This document shows, in pieces, positions 8,722-19,349 of a stretch of 64,000 nucleotides of DNA (position 1 is the first letter of the stretch; the number at the start of each line of letters is the position of its first letter). The position numbers and the translations under genes are program-made. The notes under the pieces were generated by a model that was not told the DNA's origin, did no database searches, and worked only from the letters and a program-made list of their open reading frames with translations. The stretch is taken from contig NZ_FONW01000015.1 in NCBI RefSeq assembly GCF_900113005.1, forward strand, positions 1 to 64,000. Reading direction: 5' to 3'. This DNA is from Sunxiuqinia elliptica. Its GTDB lineage: Bacteria; Bacteroidota; Bacteroidia; Bacteroidales; Prolixibacteraceae.

Positions 8722-10623
8722 TTATTGGATTTTTACTAATACGTCGTCTTCTTCAACTTCTGCTCCAGTGGCAAAGGCAACTTCTACAACCTTACCGGCG
8801 ATATCCGATTTAATTGCGTTAAAAGTTTTCATTGCTTCAACATAGCCAATCAAGTCGCCAACCTTAATGTCGTCGCCAACTTTAATTGGTGTTTCCGAAC
8901 TTTCCTTTGTCAGGTAGAATTTTCCTTCCAGAGGTGCTACTACTTCTTTCACGGCACCATTAACAACTGGAGCTGCAGGAGCTGGAGTGCTAGCTTGCAC
9001 AGGTGCTTCTGCTGTTTGAACAGCACCATTTTCACCATATGCAACAGACACGTTGAATTTCTCTCCGTCCACATCAACAATCATTGAACTTGGAGCGAAG
9101 TTGGCTGGCGCTGCAGCTGGTACTTCAGCTTTCTTAGTTCCTTCAAGCAAACCGGCACCTTCTTCGCGACGCTTAGCCAAATCTTCTTCAAAAGCCTTTT
9201 TCGCTTCGCCTGATTTGTATGCCCGATATTGCTCAGGATGCATGGCCAACTCAAACAATTCTTCCTCGTCTTGCCCGTATTCCCAACCTTTTTCGTCCAT
9301 TTCCTTACGGAAAGTATCCAATGCATTAGGGTACAAACTTTGTGGATTTTCGGTAAACTCTTCTTTTCCTTGCTCTTTCGCCAATGCTTTTAATTCAGGA
9401 CCAAGTTCTCCCGGAAGTTTTCCGCCTTTGCCCATCAGCATATCCCAAATGTTATCAGCAATCATACTCCAGCGTTGTTTCCCTTTCTCAAGCTGCATCA
9501 CATTCATCAAGGCGAGGTTTTTCACATACTGGCTATATGGAGTTACCAATGGTGGATAACCTACAATTGGCCAAATATGCTCAACTTCGTTAAACAGTTT
9601 AACCAGCAAGTCATCTTGCGATAAAGTCGGTTGATTATTTTTTGTTTTCCATTTATTAATACTTGCCAAGTTGCTTTCCAGGTCGGCCATCAACGATCCC
9701 ATCATTCCTCCGGGGAGACCAGGTCCGATCAACAAGGAGTTCATGAAGCGGTTTTTAGGATTGATGTAGTAACCCAAGAAGTCATCGATAAAGCTTTGGG
9801 TCAAACTACGTACCTTCATGTAGGCGTCCATGTTAATTTCCGGCACATCAAATCCGGCATCTTTCAACATCGCATGAACTGCCAACAAATCAACATGACC
9901 TGTTCCCCACGAAAGTGGCTCCATTGCAACATCAACATATTCAACTCCCGCGCGGCAAACTTCTAAAATAGAAGCTAGTGCAAAACCTGGGCCTGAGTGA
10001 GAGTGGTATTGCAAAGGAATTTCTGGATGTAATTTCTTAATGCCTGATACAATTTTTCCAAGCCAAACCGGACGACCGATTCCAGCCATGTCCTTCAAGC
10101 AGATTTCGTCAGCTCCTCCTTTAATCAAGGTATCAGCCAAGTTTACGTAATATTCTACAGTATGAACTTTCGAATAAGTCAAACTCAGGGCTGCCTGAGC
10201 AATCATTCCTGCATCTTTGGCATATTTGATTGAATCCAAAATATTCCGGGGATCATTCAATCCACAAAACGGACGGGTAATATCTGTGCCTTGAGATTTC
10301 TTCACCTTATACATCATTTGACGTACATCAGCAGGCACCGGACTCATCCGCAAACCATTCAACGACCGATCCAACATGTGTGTTTGAATTCCAGCATCAT
10401 TAAACGGTTGGGTCCATTTACGAACGGCATTATTGGGATTTTCACCAAATAGCAGGTTTATTTGTTCAAAGCCACCACCATTGGTTTCAACACGCGCAAA
10501 ACATCCCATCTCAACAATGTGTGGTGCAACTTTTACCAATTGGTCTACGCGCGGCAAATACTTTCCCGACGACTGCCACATGTCGCGATAGACCAATGAA
10601 AATTTGATTTTTCTCGTTTCCAT
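8722..10623 (-). CDS. oadA: Oxaloacetate decarboxylase-type alpha subunit with fused biotinyl domain
   Basis: Transfers the carboxyl group of the substrate to biotin. The carboxyltransferase TIM barrel and PYC/OADA domain occupy about residues 1-460, with the expected metal ligands Lys177 (CLKDMAG) and His207/His209 (YHSHSGPG). An Ala/Pro-rich linker (about 500-560) leads to a C-terminal biotinyl domain with EAMKT, biotin on Lys599. This is EAMKT rather than the commoner EAMKM. Residue 16 of the RDMWQS motif is Trp where many OadA/PycB proteins have His. The absence of a CoA-type carboxyltransferase favours oxaloacetate (or pyruvate carboxylase-like) chemistry over methylmalonyl-CoA. Confidence 0.92.
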   Translation of the reverse strand: METRKIKFSLVYRDMWQSSGKYLPRVDQLVKVAPHIVEMGCFARVETNGGGFEQINLLFGENPNNAVRKWTQPFNDAGIQTHMLDRSLNGLRMSPVPADVRQMMYKVKKSQGTDITRPFCGLNDPRNILDSIKYAKDAGMIAQAALSLTYSKVHTVEYYVNLADTLIKGGADEICLKDMAGIGRPVWLGKIVSGIKKLHPEIPLQYHSHSGPGFALASILEVCRAGVEYVDVAMEPLSWGTGHVDLLAVHAMLKDAGFDVPEINMDAYMKVRSLTQSFIDDFLGYYINPKNRFMNSLLIGPGLPGGMMGSLMADLESNLASINKWKTKNNQPTLSQDDLLVKLFNEVEHIWPIVGYPPLVTPYSQYVKNLALMNVMQLEKGKQRWSMIADNIWDMLMGKGGKLPGELGPELKALAKEQGKEEFTENPQSLYPNALDTFRKEMDEKGWEYGQDEEELFELAMHPEQYRAYKSGEAKKAFEEDLAKRREEGAGLLEGTKKAEVPAAAPANFAPSSMIVDVDGEKFNVSVAYGENGAVQTAEAPVQASTPAPAAPVVNGAVKEVVAPLEGKFYLTKESSETPIKVGDDIKVGDLIGYVEAMKTFNAIKSDIAGKVVEVAFATGAEVEEDDVLVKIQ

Positions 10624-10671
10624 AAGGTTTACTATTTTTTATATGGTTTTTTCTCGCTAGAAATTGAAAGC

Positions 10672-10935
10672 TTAGGACATCTTTTCAATCTTTGTTACAT
10701 GTCCTTTTCCTTCAGTAACTGTTTTAACTGCCGACACAATAGCAGCCACTTTTTTACGATTTAAAGCGGTGGTTTGCTCAGCTATTTTCTCAACCTTTTT
10801 ACTAACTTCTTCAGGTAGGTATTTATTGACAAATCGAATAATCAAATTACCAATCAAAACAACCAAGGAAAGGATGATAAACACGGTTATCATACCAATG
10901 CCCATTAACTGTAATGCAAATCCAAAGTCACTCAT
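10672..10935 (-). CDS. oadG: OadG family decarboxylase gamma subunit
   Basis: The 87-residue protein has one N-terminal transmembrane helix (about 8-34) and a short charged tail, as for the gamma subunit that anchors the alpha subunit to the membrane beta subunit. It is the first gene of the oadG-oadA-oadB operon, 48 bp upstream of oadA. Sequence conservation in this family is low, so the call rests on topology, length and context. Confidence 0.82.
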   Translation of the reverse strand: MSDFGFALQLMGIGMITVFIILSLVVLIGNLIIRFVNKYLPEEVSKKVEKIAEQTTALNRKKVAAIVSAVKTVTEGKGHVTKIEKMS

Positions 10936-11457
10936 CTTTTCTATCTTTTTTTATAAAAAATTCTTCCCATTATAATCGAATGGCGGCAATAATACCAAAT
11001 TTTTCTCCGATCGAAAATGTTGAAAAAAATAAGCAGAATACAATTATTAATTAATTAACATTGATAAATATCAAATCGAAATCGATCGATATGTTTCAAC
11101 TTACGATTTTCATCGATCATCCTCTTGTAACCCTCAGTCATTCTGTGCAACACAGCATTCTCACGCTTGCTTAAGTCATTTTCACACTAAAAACAAAAAG
11201 ATCTTTAGTTCGTTTTTGCAATCGATTACCTCATTCCGTATTTAAACATCCGTTCCAAAAAATAAGAATTCATCTAATCGTCTATTTTTAACCTAAGCCA
11301 GAAAGTCAACCTTGAAAGTTGGCTATCACCTCATTTATGTTTCTAAATTTTTTTAAGAATAGAAACATAATCCGTATTTTTATGTCTTCGATAAACCAGA
11401 GCCAACGAAAGAGACTCTCTTATTATATACAACAACGTTTTATAAATCAACTAAAAA
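10936..11457. other. 522-bp divergent intergenic region
   Basis: Separates the oad operon (leftward) from the Gfo/Idh gene (rightward) and must hold both promoters. A TATTATTG box about 60 bp upstream of oadG on the minus strand is a one-mismatch -7 candidate. An ATCGAAATCGATCGATAT stretch at about 11074-11091 is partly palindromic and could be an operator. No ORF or RNA gene is visible. Confidence 0.4.
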
Positions 11458-12789
11458 ATGAAAAAACAATCAAGAAAGGAACTGTCCAGAAGACGCTTCC
11501 TAGGGACTGCTGCCATTGGTATGGCAGGAATTACCCTTCTTCCATCGCTAAGTTCTTGTAGTTCTCCTAAGAAAACCGACGACAAAATCAGACTAGGTTT
11601 TATTGGCATGGGACGCCAAGCCATGTTCCTGTTAAATGGATTCATCCAAATTCCAGGGGTTCGTGTCATTGCCGGATGTGATGTTTACGGTCGTAAGCGT
11701 CAACGTTTCGAGAATCGGGTTAACGAATTCTACTCGAAAAATAACGTACAAGTTGAAGTAAAAACCTACGAAAAATACCAAGATCTGCTTCAACGAGACG
11801 ATATTGACGCTGTAGTTATTGCCGTTCCAGATCATGCTCATGCCATGATTGCCATTGCTGCTTGTAAAGCCGGCAAAGATGTTTACCTCGAAAAACCGAT
11901 GACTTTCACGATTAAAGAAGGTCAAGAGTTGAGACATGTGGTTCGTGAAAACGATCGTATTTTGGCAATCGGAAGTCAGCAACGTTCGGATCCAAACTTC
12001 CAACACGCCATAAAAATGGTTCACACAGGCCGCTTAGGCGAAATTCAGCAAGTAAACGCCTATGTTGGTGCTCCTCCTGTTCCATACAACCTGCCTAAAG
12101 AAGAAATTCCTGCTGATTTAAACTGGGATTTGTGGTTAGGACCTCTTCCGGGAGACATCCACTTCAATAATGAACTAAACCCTCCAATCTCGCTTGACCC
12201 TGTTGAGCACGAAAAAATTTGGGGTGCTTGGCGTTGGTACAAAGAAATGGGTGGTGGCTTTACCACTGACTGGGGTGCCCATATGTTCGACATTGGTCAA
12301 TGGGGACTTGGCATGGACGACAGTGGTCCTGTAGAGATTTCGCCAGTTGGTGATGGCACAGAATACATGCAGTTCAAGTATGCCAATGGTGTTGTCATGA
12401 CTTCAGAGCCTTTCAACGAGCAAATGACTAAAGGGGTTAAATTTACCGGAACTGATGGTTGGCTTGAAGTATCGCGTGGTCACTTTGTAGCCTCTGACGA
12501 TTCATTACTACCTCCAAAGTCAGCTCAGACAGATGACGACACACCTTACGAGACTAAGATCCCTCACCAAATCAACTTCATCGAAGCTGTTAGAAACCGC
12601 GTAGATCCAGTTGTTCCTGTTGAAGTAGGTCACCGAACTTGTACGGTTTGTACACTTGGAAATATTGCCTGCGATCTGAAACGCACCATTAAGTGGGATC
12701 CGGCAACCGAAACTTTTGTTGATGATCAGGACGGAGCAGCAACAGCTCACCTGCACTATCAATACCGCGATGGTTGGACACTTCTCTAG
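11458..12789 (+). CDS. Tat-exported Gfo/Idh/MocA family oxidoreductase, probable lipoprotein
   Basis: NAD(P)-dependent sugar-type oxidoreductase or hydrolase of the Gfo/Idh/MocA superfamily, 443 residues. The N-terminus has a twin-arginine signal (SRRRFLG, residues 10-16) ending in LSSC (Cys34), which fits a lipobox, so I infer export with bound cofactor and lipid anchoring. The Rossmann motif GFIGMGRQA follows near residue 48, and the family EKP motif (YLEKPMTF) lies near 143. The C-terminal half is the alpha/beta substrate domain typical of Tat-type members. Substrate unknown; exported members of this family often act on glycans or inositols. It is monocistronic, ending in a clear terminator. 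Confidence 0.88.
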   Translation: MKKQSRKELSRRRFLGTAAIGMAGITLLPSLSSCSSPKKTDDKIRLGFIGMGRQAMFLLNGFIQIPGVRVIAGCDVYGRKRQRFENRVNEFYSKNNVQVEVKTYEKYQDLLQRDDIDAVVIAVPDHAHAMIAIAACKAGKDVYLEKPMTFTIKEGQELRHVVRENDRILAIGSQQRSDPNFQHAIKMVHTGRLGEIQQVNAYVGAPPVPYNLPKEEIPADLNWDLWLGPLPGDIHFNNELNPPISLDPVEHEKIWGAWRWYKEMGGGFTTDWGAHMFDIGQWGLGMDDSGPVEISPVGDGTEYMQFKYANGVVMTSEPFNEQMTKGVKFTGTDGWLEVSRGHFVASDDSLLPPKSAQTDDDTPYETKIPHQINFIEAVRNRVDPVVPVEVGHRTCTVCTLGNIACDLKRTIKWDPATETFVDDQDGAATAHLHYQYRDGWTLL

Positions 12790-12811
12790 CCTGCGATAAA
12801 ATACTTCATAT

Positions 12812-12843
12812 AAAGCTACCCGGTGCTCTGGGTAGCTTTTTTT
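12812..12843 (+). terminator. Rho-independent terminator after the Gfo/Idh gene
   Basis: AAAGCTACCC pairs with GGGTAGCTTT over an 8-nt loop, followed by a T7 run, 23 bp downstream of the stop codon. Confidence 0.9.
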
Positions 12844-12933
12844 ATCTCCCTATTGTTTAGCAGTTCGTTTTTCGAAACAAGGGGCTTCATTTCGGAGTAC
12901 AAAAAAGTACTACATTAAAACAAAGGAGGCCCT

Positions 12934-13149
12934 ATGACAAACAGTGTTTACAAAGTAATTGAATTGGTTGGCACCAGCAGCGAATCTTGGGAAAAAGCAG
13001 CTGCCAATGCCATATCAAAGGCATCTGAATCACTTCGTGATTTACGCATTGCCGAAGTATCTGCTATGGATATGCACATCAGTGATGGCAAAATTGAGTA
13101 CTACCGTACCAAGCTAAAAGTATCATTCAAATTCGAAGGACACCACTAA
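12934..13149 (+). CDS. Dodecin family flavin-binding protein
   Basis: Small dodecameric flavin (or CoA) storage protein. The 71-residue sequence has the full dodecin pattern: VYKVIELVGTSSESWEKAA, the AIxxAS helix, then the beta hairpin with the conserved Trp region and IEYYRTKLKVSFKFE. An AAAGGAGG ribosome-binding site sits 5 nt before the ATG, unusual here because most genes in this window lack one. It stands alone between the Gfo/Idh gene and citrate synthase, consistent with a highly translated, independently regulated protein. Confidence 0.92.
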   Translation: MTNSVYKVIELVGTSSESWEKAAANAISKASESLRDLRIAEVSAMDMHISDGKIEYYRTKLKVSFKFEGHH

Positions 13150-13179
13150 TGAATAAACAAACGCACTTGAAACAACTTG

Positions 13180-13214
13180 CAGGATGTTCATCATTTCTAC
13201 ATCCTGTGAGTTTT
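13180..13214 (+). terminator. Probable terminator after dodecin
   Basis: CAGGATGT pairs with ACATCCTG over an 11-nt loop and is followed by a short TTTT tract. The T-tract is short and interrupted, so termination efficiency is uncertain. Confidence 0.5.
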
Positions 13215-13357
13215 ATTCCGCATTGTTTTAATTTCAAAACAATCGAATTGAATCTAACTCAGCAAGCTCCTTAATCTGTATTCCTGCTTTAAAATGCTAT
13301 TGACTGTACCTTTCTCTCAGGAAAATTAAGGAAGCTGACCAATAAAATTTTAAAGCC

Positions 13358-14641
13358 ATGAAACTACTTAAAGCGAAAATTGAACAACGAATCTCAAGTT
13401 TATGTCAGGAGATTACAGAGATTTATGCCAAACATACCCAACAACCAATCGATACAATCACTATAAAACATGTTTTAGGTGGCATGCGGGGCATGAAAGC
13501 GATGGTTTGTAACACTTCGTATGTTGATCCCTATGACGGACTTTTTATTAGCGGCTACAGTGTTCCCCAGTTTGAAGACAAGACACCCGAGGAAATATTC
13601 TTTCTGCTCTGCACCGGCACCTTTCCGTCCTTGGAAGAACAAGAAGAGTTACATCAAGAATTGCAACAACGTTCCGAAGTTCCCTCCTACATCTGGAACC
13701 TACTTCGGTCCATGCCTTCCACCACTCACCCCATGACTTTGTTTAGTATGGGAATCCTTGCCATGGAAGAGCTTTCAGTATTCAAACAAAAGTATCTTGA
13801 AGGTGCTCCCAAGTCAGACTACTGGAAGTACAGCCTGGAGGATGCTCTCAACCTTATTGCAAAACTCCCAGCATTAGCAGCCGGAGTATACAAGATTCTC
13901 TTTATGAATGGAGAGTTAGCTAACAACAAGCTGAATCTTGACCTTGCAGGAAAATTCACCCATCTACTTGGAGTAAATAACAAAGATGCATCGTTTACCA
14001 ACCTCATGCGTTTGTACCTGGTTTTGCATTGTGATCATGAAGGAGGTAATGTTAGTGCATTCACAGCACGAGTTGTCAACTCTGCCCTTTCAAACCTTTA
14101 CTATGCAGCCTCTGCCGGCTTAAATGGTCTTGCTGGTCCCTTACATGGCCTAGCCAATCAAACTTGCCTCCACTTTATCAATAGCATTCATGAACAAATC
14201 GGATTAGATGCATCATTAAATGATATCAGCTCCTTTGTACAAACAAAACTCGACTCGGGACAGGTCATACCAGGATATGGACACGCCGTGCTCAGGGAAA
14301 CGGATCCTCGCTTTACCTCTTTTATGAAATTTGGTGACACCTATTGCTCCGACTCTCCCTATTTTAAAACCGTGAAAAAACTCTACGCCGTGACACCCCA
14401 CATTCTGGAGAAATTCAAAGGTGGCAAAATCTCAAATCCGTGGCCCAATGTTGATGCCATTTCTGGCTCTTTATTGTATCACTATGGAATCACTCACTTC
14501 GACTTCTATACTGTCCTATTTGGCTTCTCCAGAATCCTCGGTTTTTGCGCTCAGAACATCATGGCCCGGGGCTTAAATCAACCGATTATTCGACCTAAAA
14601 GCATAACGAATGAACAACTCAAGGAGCTCGTTAATAAATAA
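13358..14641 (+). CDS. gltA: Citrate synthase, mitochondrial (type I) form
   Basis: Condenses acetyl-CoA and oxaloacetate in the TCA cycle. The 427-residue protein has catalytic residues in LAGPLHGLANQ (His263), IPGYGHAVLRETDPRF (His309) and THFDFYTVLFG (Asp382). The PGYGHAVLR-TDPR block and the FFLLCTGTFPSLEE region match the eukaryotic mitochondrial type I enzyme rather than the NADH-inhibited E. coli hexameric type, which suggests a dimer without NADH allostery. It stands alone, with its stop codon abutting a shared terminator. Confidence 0.93.
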   Translation: MKLLKAKIEQRISSLCQEITEIYAKHTQQPIDTITIKHVLGGMRGMKAMVCNTSYVDPYDGLFISGYSVPQFEDKTPEEIFFLLCTGTFPSLEEQEELHQELQQRSEVPSYIWNLLRSMPSTTHPMTLFSMGILAMEELSVFKQKYLEGAPKSDYWKYSLEDALNLIAKLPALAAGVYKILFMNGELANNKLNLDLAGKFTHLLGVNNKDASFTNLMRLYLVLHCDHEGGNVSAFTARVVNSALSNLYYAASAGLNGLAGPLHGLANQTCLHFINSIHEQIGLDASLNDISSFVQTKLDSGQVIPGYGHAVLRETDPRFTSFMKFGDTYCSDSPYFKTVKKLYAVTPHILEKFKGGKISNPWPNVDAISGSLLYHYGITHFDFYTVLFGFSRILGFCAQNIMARGLNQPIIRPKSITNEQLKELVNK

Positions 14642-14675
14642 AAAAAGAGCCGCTTCATAAAAATGAAACGGCTCT
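14641..14675. terminator. Shared terminator between gltA and the rpoC/DUF3467 end
   Basis: A 13-position stem with one mismatch (AGAGCCG-TTCAT with ATGAA-CGGCTCT, loop AAAA) is followed on the minus strand by six Ts, which makes it strong for the rpoBC-DUF3467 transcript. On the plus strand, just after the gltA stop, the T-tract is weak. Confidence 0.8.
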
Positions 14676-14694
14676 GTATTATCTTTTCTAAGAA

Positions 14695-15015
14695 TTAAGC
14701 CTCAGCTGCAGGCCCTCCAAAACTCATGGGCGGAACCATTGGGTTTCCGGGACCACTAACCTTGATCGGACCATGTTGTTTCTCATATTTGTTAACATTG
14801 TCTTCGAGTGCCATCAAAAGCCTTTTGGCATGTTCCGGGGTTAAAATCACCCGCGACTTAACATTAGCTTTTGGAACTCCCGGCATAATGCGAACAAAAT
14901 CGAGAACAAACTCAGAACTGGAGTGCGTAATAATAGCCAGGTTTGAATAAGTTCCCTGAGCTACTTCTTCACTCAATTCAATATTAATCTGATTTTTATT
15001 CTTATTTTCTGTCAT
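14695..15015 (-). CDS. DUF3467 domain-containing protein
   Basis: A 106-residue, probably cytoplasmic protein. The conserved DUF3467 core covers residues 8-85 (INIELSEEVAQGTYSNLAIITHSSSEFVLDFVRIMPG, then a KSRVILTPEHAKRLLMALEDNVNKYE helix), followed by a Pro/Gly-rich tail. It starts 2 bp after the rpoC stop, so it is the last gene of the rpoBC operon, a placement common in Bacteroidota. This suggests a role in transcription or chromatin, but none is established. The sequence shows no catalytic motif. Confidence 0.9.
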   Translation of the reverse strand: MTENKNKNQINIELSEEVAQGTYSNLAIITHSSSEFVLDFVRIMPGVPKANVKSRVILTPEHAKRLLMALEDNVNKYEKQHGPIKVSGPGNPMVPPMSFGGPAAEA

Positions 15016-15017
15016 AA

Positions 15018-18000
15018 TTAACCCTCGTAATTTTGACGTTCAGTTTCCTTCACATCAACGATGCGATCATATTCTTCGCGCGACCCTACAACCAAGTTTT
15101 TGTATTCTTTCAAACCAGTACCTGCTGGAATTAAGTGACCACAAATAACGTTTTCTTTCAATCCGTCTAAATAGTCCACTTTTCCTTGGATAGCTGCTTC
15201 GTTCAATACTTTTGTTGTTTCCTGGAACGATGCTGCAGACAACCAACTACGAGTTTGCAGTGCTGCACGTGTAATCCCCTGCAAAATCTGGCTTGATGTT
15301 GCTGGAATTGCATCGCGAGATTCAACCAGTTTTTTGTCTTTACGACGCAAAACAGAGTTCTCATCACGCAAACGACGAGCAGTTACAATCTGACCAGCGC
15401 GCAACTCTGAATCACCCGGATCAACAACAACTTTCTTATTGTAAATCCAGTCGTTTTCATGGGCAAACTCGTTCTTGTCAACAATTTGTTTTTCAAGGAA
15501 ACGCGTATCACCTGAATCCAGAATTTCAACTTTACGCATCATCTGACGAATGATAACCTCATAGTGTTTATCGTTGATACGCACACCCTGCATCCGGTAT
15601 ACATCTTGCACTTCGTTCAAAATGTAGTCCTGAACAGCTGTAGGTCCTTTAATCGCCAAAATATCAGAAGGCGTAATTGCTCCATCAGAAAGTGAGATTC
15701 CCGCACGGATATAGTCATTTTCCTGAACCAAAATCTGCTTAGAAAGTGGTACCAAGTACTTTTTAACTTCGCCAGTTCTTGAGGTTACGATAATCTCGCG
15801 GTTACCACGCTTAATCTTACCAAAAGAAATCTCTCCGTCAATCTCAGAAACAACCGCTGGGTTCGATGGGTTACGAGCCTCGAACAACTCGGTAACACGT
15901 GGAAGACCACCGGTGATATCGCCTGCTTTACCCGAAGCACGAGGAATTTTCACCAATACTTGACCAGCAGTAACAGTATCGCCATCACTAACAGAGATGT
16001 GACCTCCTACTGGCAAGTTATAGCTTCGAATAACTTCTCCTTTTTCGTCTAAAATACGCAAGGATGGGTTCTTCGTTTTATCACGGGTTTCAATAATTAC
16101 TTTCTCTTTATAACCGGTTTGCTCATCCGATTCTTCACGGAAAGTGATACCGTCAAGTAAGTTTTCGAATGCAACTTTACCTTTATATTCAGAAATAATT
16201 ACCCCGTTATATGGGTCCCATTCACAAATCTTTTGTCCCTTAGTTACTTCTTGTCCATTTTCAATGTACAATTTGGAACCATAAGGAATTGTATGAGTTG
16301 ACAATGGAATCCGAGTATTCTTATCAATAATCTTCAATTCAGCCAAACGTCCAACCACAATGCCAATTTTGTTGCCTGTTTCGTCTTCAGTCTCAACTGT
16401 TCTAAGCTCTTCAATTTCGGCAATACCGTCGTAACGAGACTCAACCATTGATTGAGAAGAAATGTTACCCGCAATACCCCCTACGTGGAAAGTACGCAGT
16501 GTAAGCTGCGTTCCAGGCTCACCAATTGACTGAGCTGCAATAACTCCAACAGACTCGCCTCGCTGTGCCATGTTTCCAGTGGCCAGGTTACGTCCGTAAC
16601 ATTTGCTACATACCCCATTCTTGGCTTCGCAAGTAAGTACCGAACGAATTTCAACGCTTTCAATCGGAGAATCTTCAATCTTCCTACCAATCTCTTCGGT
16701 GATCATTTCACCTGTACCGATAATTAGTTCTCCAGTCAACGGATGGTATACATCGTGAACTGTTGTACGTCCAATGATTCTTTCGTAAAGCGACGCAACA
16801 ACTTCTTCGTTGTTTTTGATTGCTGTTGCAACCAAACCACGTAAAGTTCCACAATCTTGATCTGAAACAATAACATCTTGTGCTACATCCACTAAACGAC
16901 GAGTCAAATATCCGGCATCGGCTGTTTTCAATGCGGTATCCGCCAAACCTTTACGAGCACCGTGAGTAGAGATAAAGTACTCCAATACCGACAGTCCTTC
17001 TTTAAAGTTTGCCAAAATCGGGTTTTCAATAATCTGAGCTCCGGTAGAACCAGACTTCTGGGGTTTCGCCATCAATCCACGCATACCGCACAACTGACGA
17101 ATCTGCTCTTTCGAACCACGAGCTCCCGAGTCAAGCATCATATAAACAGAGTTAAACCCTTGCTTATCGGTACTCAGTGTTTTCATTACAGAGCTAGTCA
17201 ACTTGGCGTTGGCATGTGTCCAAATATCGATTACCTGATTGTATCGTTCGTTGTTGGTAATGAAACCCATATTATAGTTAGCCATCACTTCTTCTACTTC
17301 TTGATAGCCCGAGTCTACAATACTAACTTTATCTTCCGGAATAATAACATCACCTAGGTTAAACGACAAACCTCCATGGTAAGCCGCTTTATACCCCATA
17401 CCTTTAATATCATCCAGAAACTTAACAGTCGTTGCATTTCCTGATTTCTTGAAGATATCTGAAATAATGGTACGCAATGACTTTTTAGTCAGCAATTCGT
17501 TAATGTAACCAGCCTGACGAGGAACAACCTGGTTGAATAGAACACGCCCTACTGTTGTTTCAACAATATGGTTGAAGTATTCTCCATTGTCGTCTACGTC
17601 TTCAACTTTCACCTTAATAATTGAGTGCTTTTCAAGACGACCTTCATTAAAGGCAATAATTACTTCTTCTGGAGAATAGAAAGTCATTCCTTCTCCTTTT
17701 GCTCCTTCACGATGTTTGGTCATATAATACAATCCCAAAACCATATCCTGAGAAGGTACCGTAATTGGCGCTCCGTTCGCAGGGTTCAACAGGTTGTGTG
17801 AAGCAAGCATCAGTAATTGAGTCTCTAAGATTGCTGCGTTACCTAATGGCAAGTGAACCGCCATCTGGTCACCGTCAAAGTCAGCGTTGAAACCGGTACA
17901 TACCAATGGGTGCAACTGAATTGCTTTACCTTCGATCAAGACAGGCTGGAAAGCTTGAATTGACAAACGGTGCAGAGTCGGCGCCCGGTTTAGCATCACT

Positions 18001-19295
18001 GGATGTCCCTTCAATACATTTTCCAGGATATCCCAAACTACCGGGTCTTTCCGATCGACAATTTTCTTAGCAGACTTCACTGTTTTTACAATACCACGCT
18101 CAATCAATTTACGAATGATGAATGGTTTGTAAAGCTCAGCAGCCATATCTTTTGGAAGACCGCACTCATGTAATTTAAGCGTAGGTCCAACAACGATAAC
18201 AGAACGTGCTGAGTAGTCCACACGTTTACCCAACAAGTTTTGACGGAAACGACCTTGCTTACCTTTCAATGAATCAGAAAGTGATTTCAAGGCACGGTTA
18301 TTTTCCGTTTTAACTGCGTTAGATTTACGCGAGTTATCAAATAATGAATCAACAGCTTCCTGAAGCATCCGTTTCTCGTTACGAAGAATTACTTCAGGTG
18401 CTTTGATCTCTATTAATCGTTTCAAACGGTTGTTACGAATAATAACACGACGGTACAAGTCATTCAAGTCAGAAGTCGCAAAACGACCACCATCCAATGG
18501 CACCAACGGACGTAAATCCGGTGGAATAACAGGAACAACTTTAACAATCATCCACTCGGGACGATTTATGTTTTTGCTAGCACGGAAAGCTTCAACAACC
18601 TGTAAGCGTTTCAACGCTTCATTTTTCCGTTGTTGAGAAGTTTCAGTACTTGCTTTATGTCTCAATTCGTATGAAAGATCATCCAATTCAATACGCTCCA
18701 ATAATCCGTAAAGAGCTTCAGCCCCCATCTTCGCGATGAATTTGTTTGGATCGTCATCATCAAGATATTGGTTTTCTTTTGGAAGGGTATCCAAGATATC
18801 TAGATACTCTTCTTCTGTAAGGAAATCCAATTTTTTAATACCATCTTGTGCTTTCACACCAGGCTGAATGACTACATACCGCTCGTAATAAATGATGGTA
18901 TCTAGCTTTTTAGTCGGTAATCCAAGCAAGTAACCAATTTTGTTTGGCAATGATTTAAAGTACCAAATATGAGCAACCGGAACAACCAATGAAATGTGTC
19001 CCATACGCTCACGACGTACTTTTTTCTCAGTCACCTCTACTCCACATCGGTCACATACGATTCCTTTGTAACGAATACGCTTGTATTTACCACAATGACA
19101 CTCATAGTCTTTCACAGGACCAAAAATCCGCTCGCAGAACAAGCCGTCACGCTCAGGCTTATACGTTCTGTAGTTAATGGTTTCAGGTTTCAGCACTTCT
19201 CCGTGAGAACGTTCCAAAATCTCTTCCGGAGAAGCAAGACTAATCGCTATTTTGGCAAAATTACTTTTAACTTTATTGTCTTTTCTGAATGCCAT
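15018..19295 (-). CDS. rpoC: DNA-directed RNA polymerase subunit beta'
   Basis: Largest RNA polymerase subunit. The 1425-residue protein has the N-terminal zinc ribbon ([20 protein letters not shown], near 65-85), the catalytic magnesium loop [12 protein letters not shown] near 471-482, a second zinc site ([13 protein letters not shown], near 884-896) and the [16 protein letters not shown] trigger-loop region. It is 54 bp downstream of rpoB. Length matches other Bacteroidota beta' subunits. Confidence 0.98.
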   Translation of the reverse strand: MAFRKDNKVKSNFAKIAISLASPEEILERSHGEVLKPETINYRTYKPERDGLFCERIFGPVKDYECHCGKYKRIRYKGIVCDRCGVEVTEKKVRRERMGHISLVVPVAHIWYFKSLPNKIGYLLGLPTKKLDTIIYYERYVVIQPGVKAQDGIKKLDFLTEEEYLDILDTLPKENQYLDDDDPNKFIAKMGAEALYGLLERIELDDLSYELRHKASTETSQQRKNEALKRLQVVEAFRASKNINRPEWMIVKVVPVIPPDLRPLVPLDGGRFATSDLNDLYRRVIIRNNRLKRLIEIKAPEVILRNEKRMLQEAVDSLFDNSRKSNAVKTENNRALKSLSDSLKGKQGRFRQNLLGKRVDYSARSVIVVGPTLKLHECGLPKDMAAELYKPFIIRKLIERGIVKTVKSAKKIVDRKDPVVWDILENVLKGHPVMLNRAPTLHRLSIQAFQPVLIEGKAIQLHPLVCTGFNADFDGDQMAVHLPLGNAAILETQLLMLASHNLLNPANGAPITVPSQDMVLGLYYMTKHREGAKGEGMTFYSPEEVIIAFNEGRLEKHSIIKVKVEDVDDNGEYFNHIVETTVGRVLFNQVVPRQAGYINELLTKKSLRTIISDIFKKSGNATTVKFLDDIKGMGYKAAYHGGLSFNLGDVIIPEDKVSIVDSGYQEVEEVMANYNMGFITNNERYNQVIDIWTHANAKLTSSVMKTLSTDKQGFNSVYMMLDSGARGSKEQIRQLCGMRGLMAKPQKSGSTGAQIIENPILANFKEGLSVLEYFISTHGARKGLADTALKTADAGYLTRRLVDVAQDVIVSDQDCGTLRGLVATAIKNNEEVVASLYERIIGRTTVHDVYHPLTGELIIGTGEMITEEIGRKIEDSPIESVEIRSVLTCEAKNGVCSKCYGRNLATGNMAQRGESVGVIAAQSIGEPGTQLTLRTFHVGGIAGNISSQSMVESRYDGIAEIEELRTVETEDETGNKIGIVVGRLAELKIIDKNTRIPLSTHTIPYGSKLYIENGQEVTKGQKICEWDPYNGVIISEYKGKVAFENLLDGITFREESDEQTGYKEKVIIETRDKTKNPSLRILDEKGEVIRSYNLPVGGHISVSDGDTVTAGQVLVKIPRASGKAGDITGGLPRVTELFEARNPSNPAVVSEIDGEISFGKIKRGNREIIVTSRTGEVKKYLVPLSKQILVQENDYIRAGISLSDGAITPSDILAIKGPTAVQDYILNEVQDVYRMQGVRINDKHYEVIIRQMMRKVEILDSGDTRFLEKQIVDKNEFAHENDWIYNKKVVVDPGDSELRAGQIVTARRLRDENSVLRRKDKKLVESRDAIPATSSQILQGITRAALQTRSWLSAASFQETTKVLNEAAIQGKVDYLDGLKENVICGHLIPAGTGLKEYKNLVVGSREEYDRIVDVKETERQNYEG

Positions 19296-19349
19296 ATATC
19301 GATGTATATTTATATCAAGTTAATAAAAGGAAAGGAAAAGCCACTGGTC

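Noticed and set aside
9053-9559. 168-codon plus-strand ORF
   Set aside because: Antisense shadow of oadA; Ser/Ala-rich with no recognisable domain.
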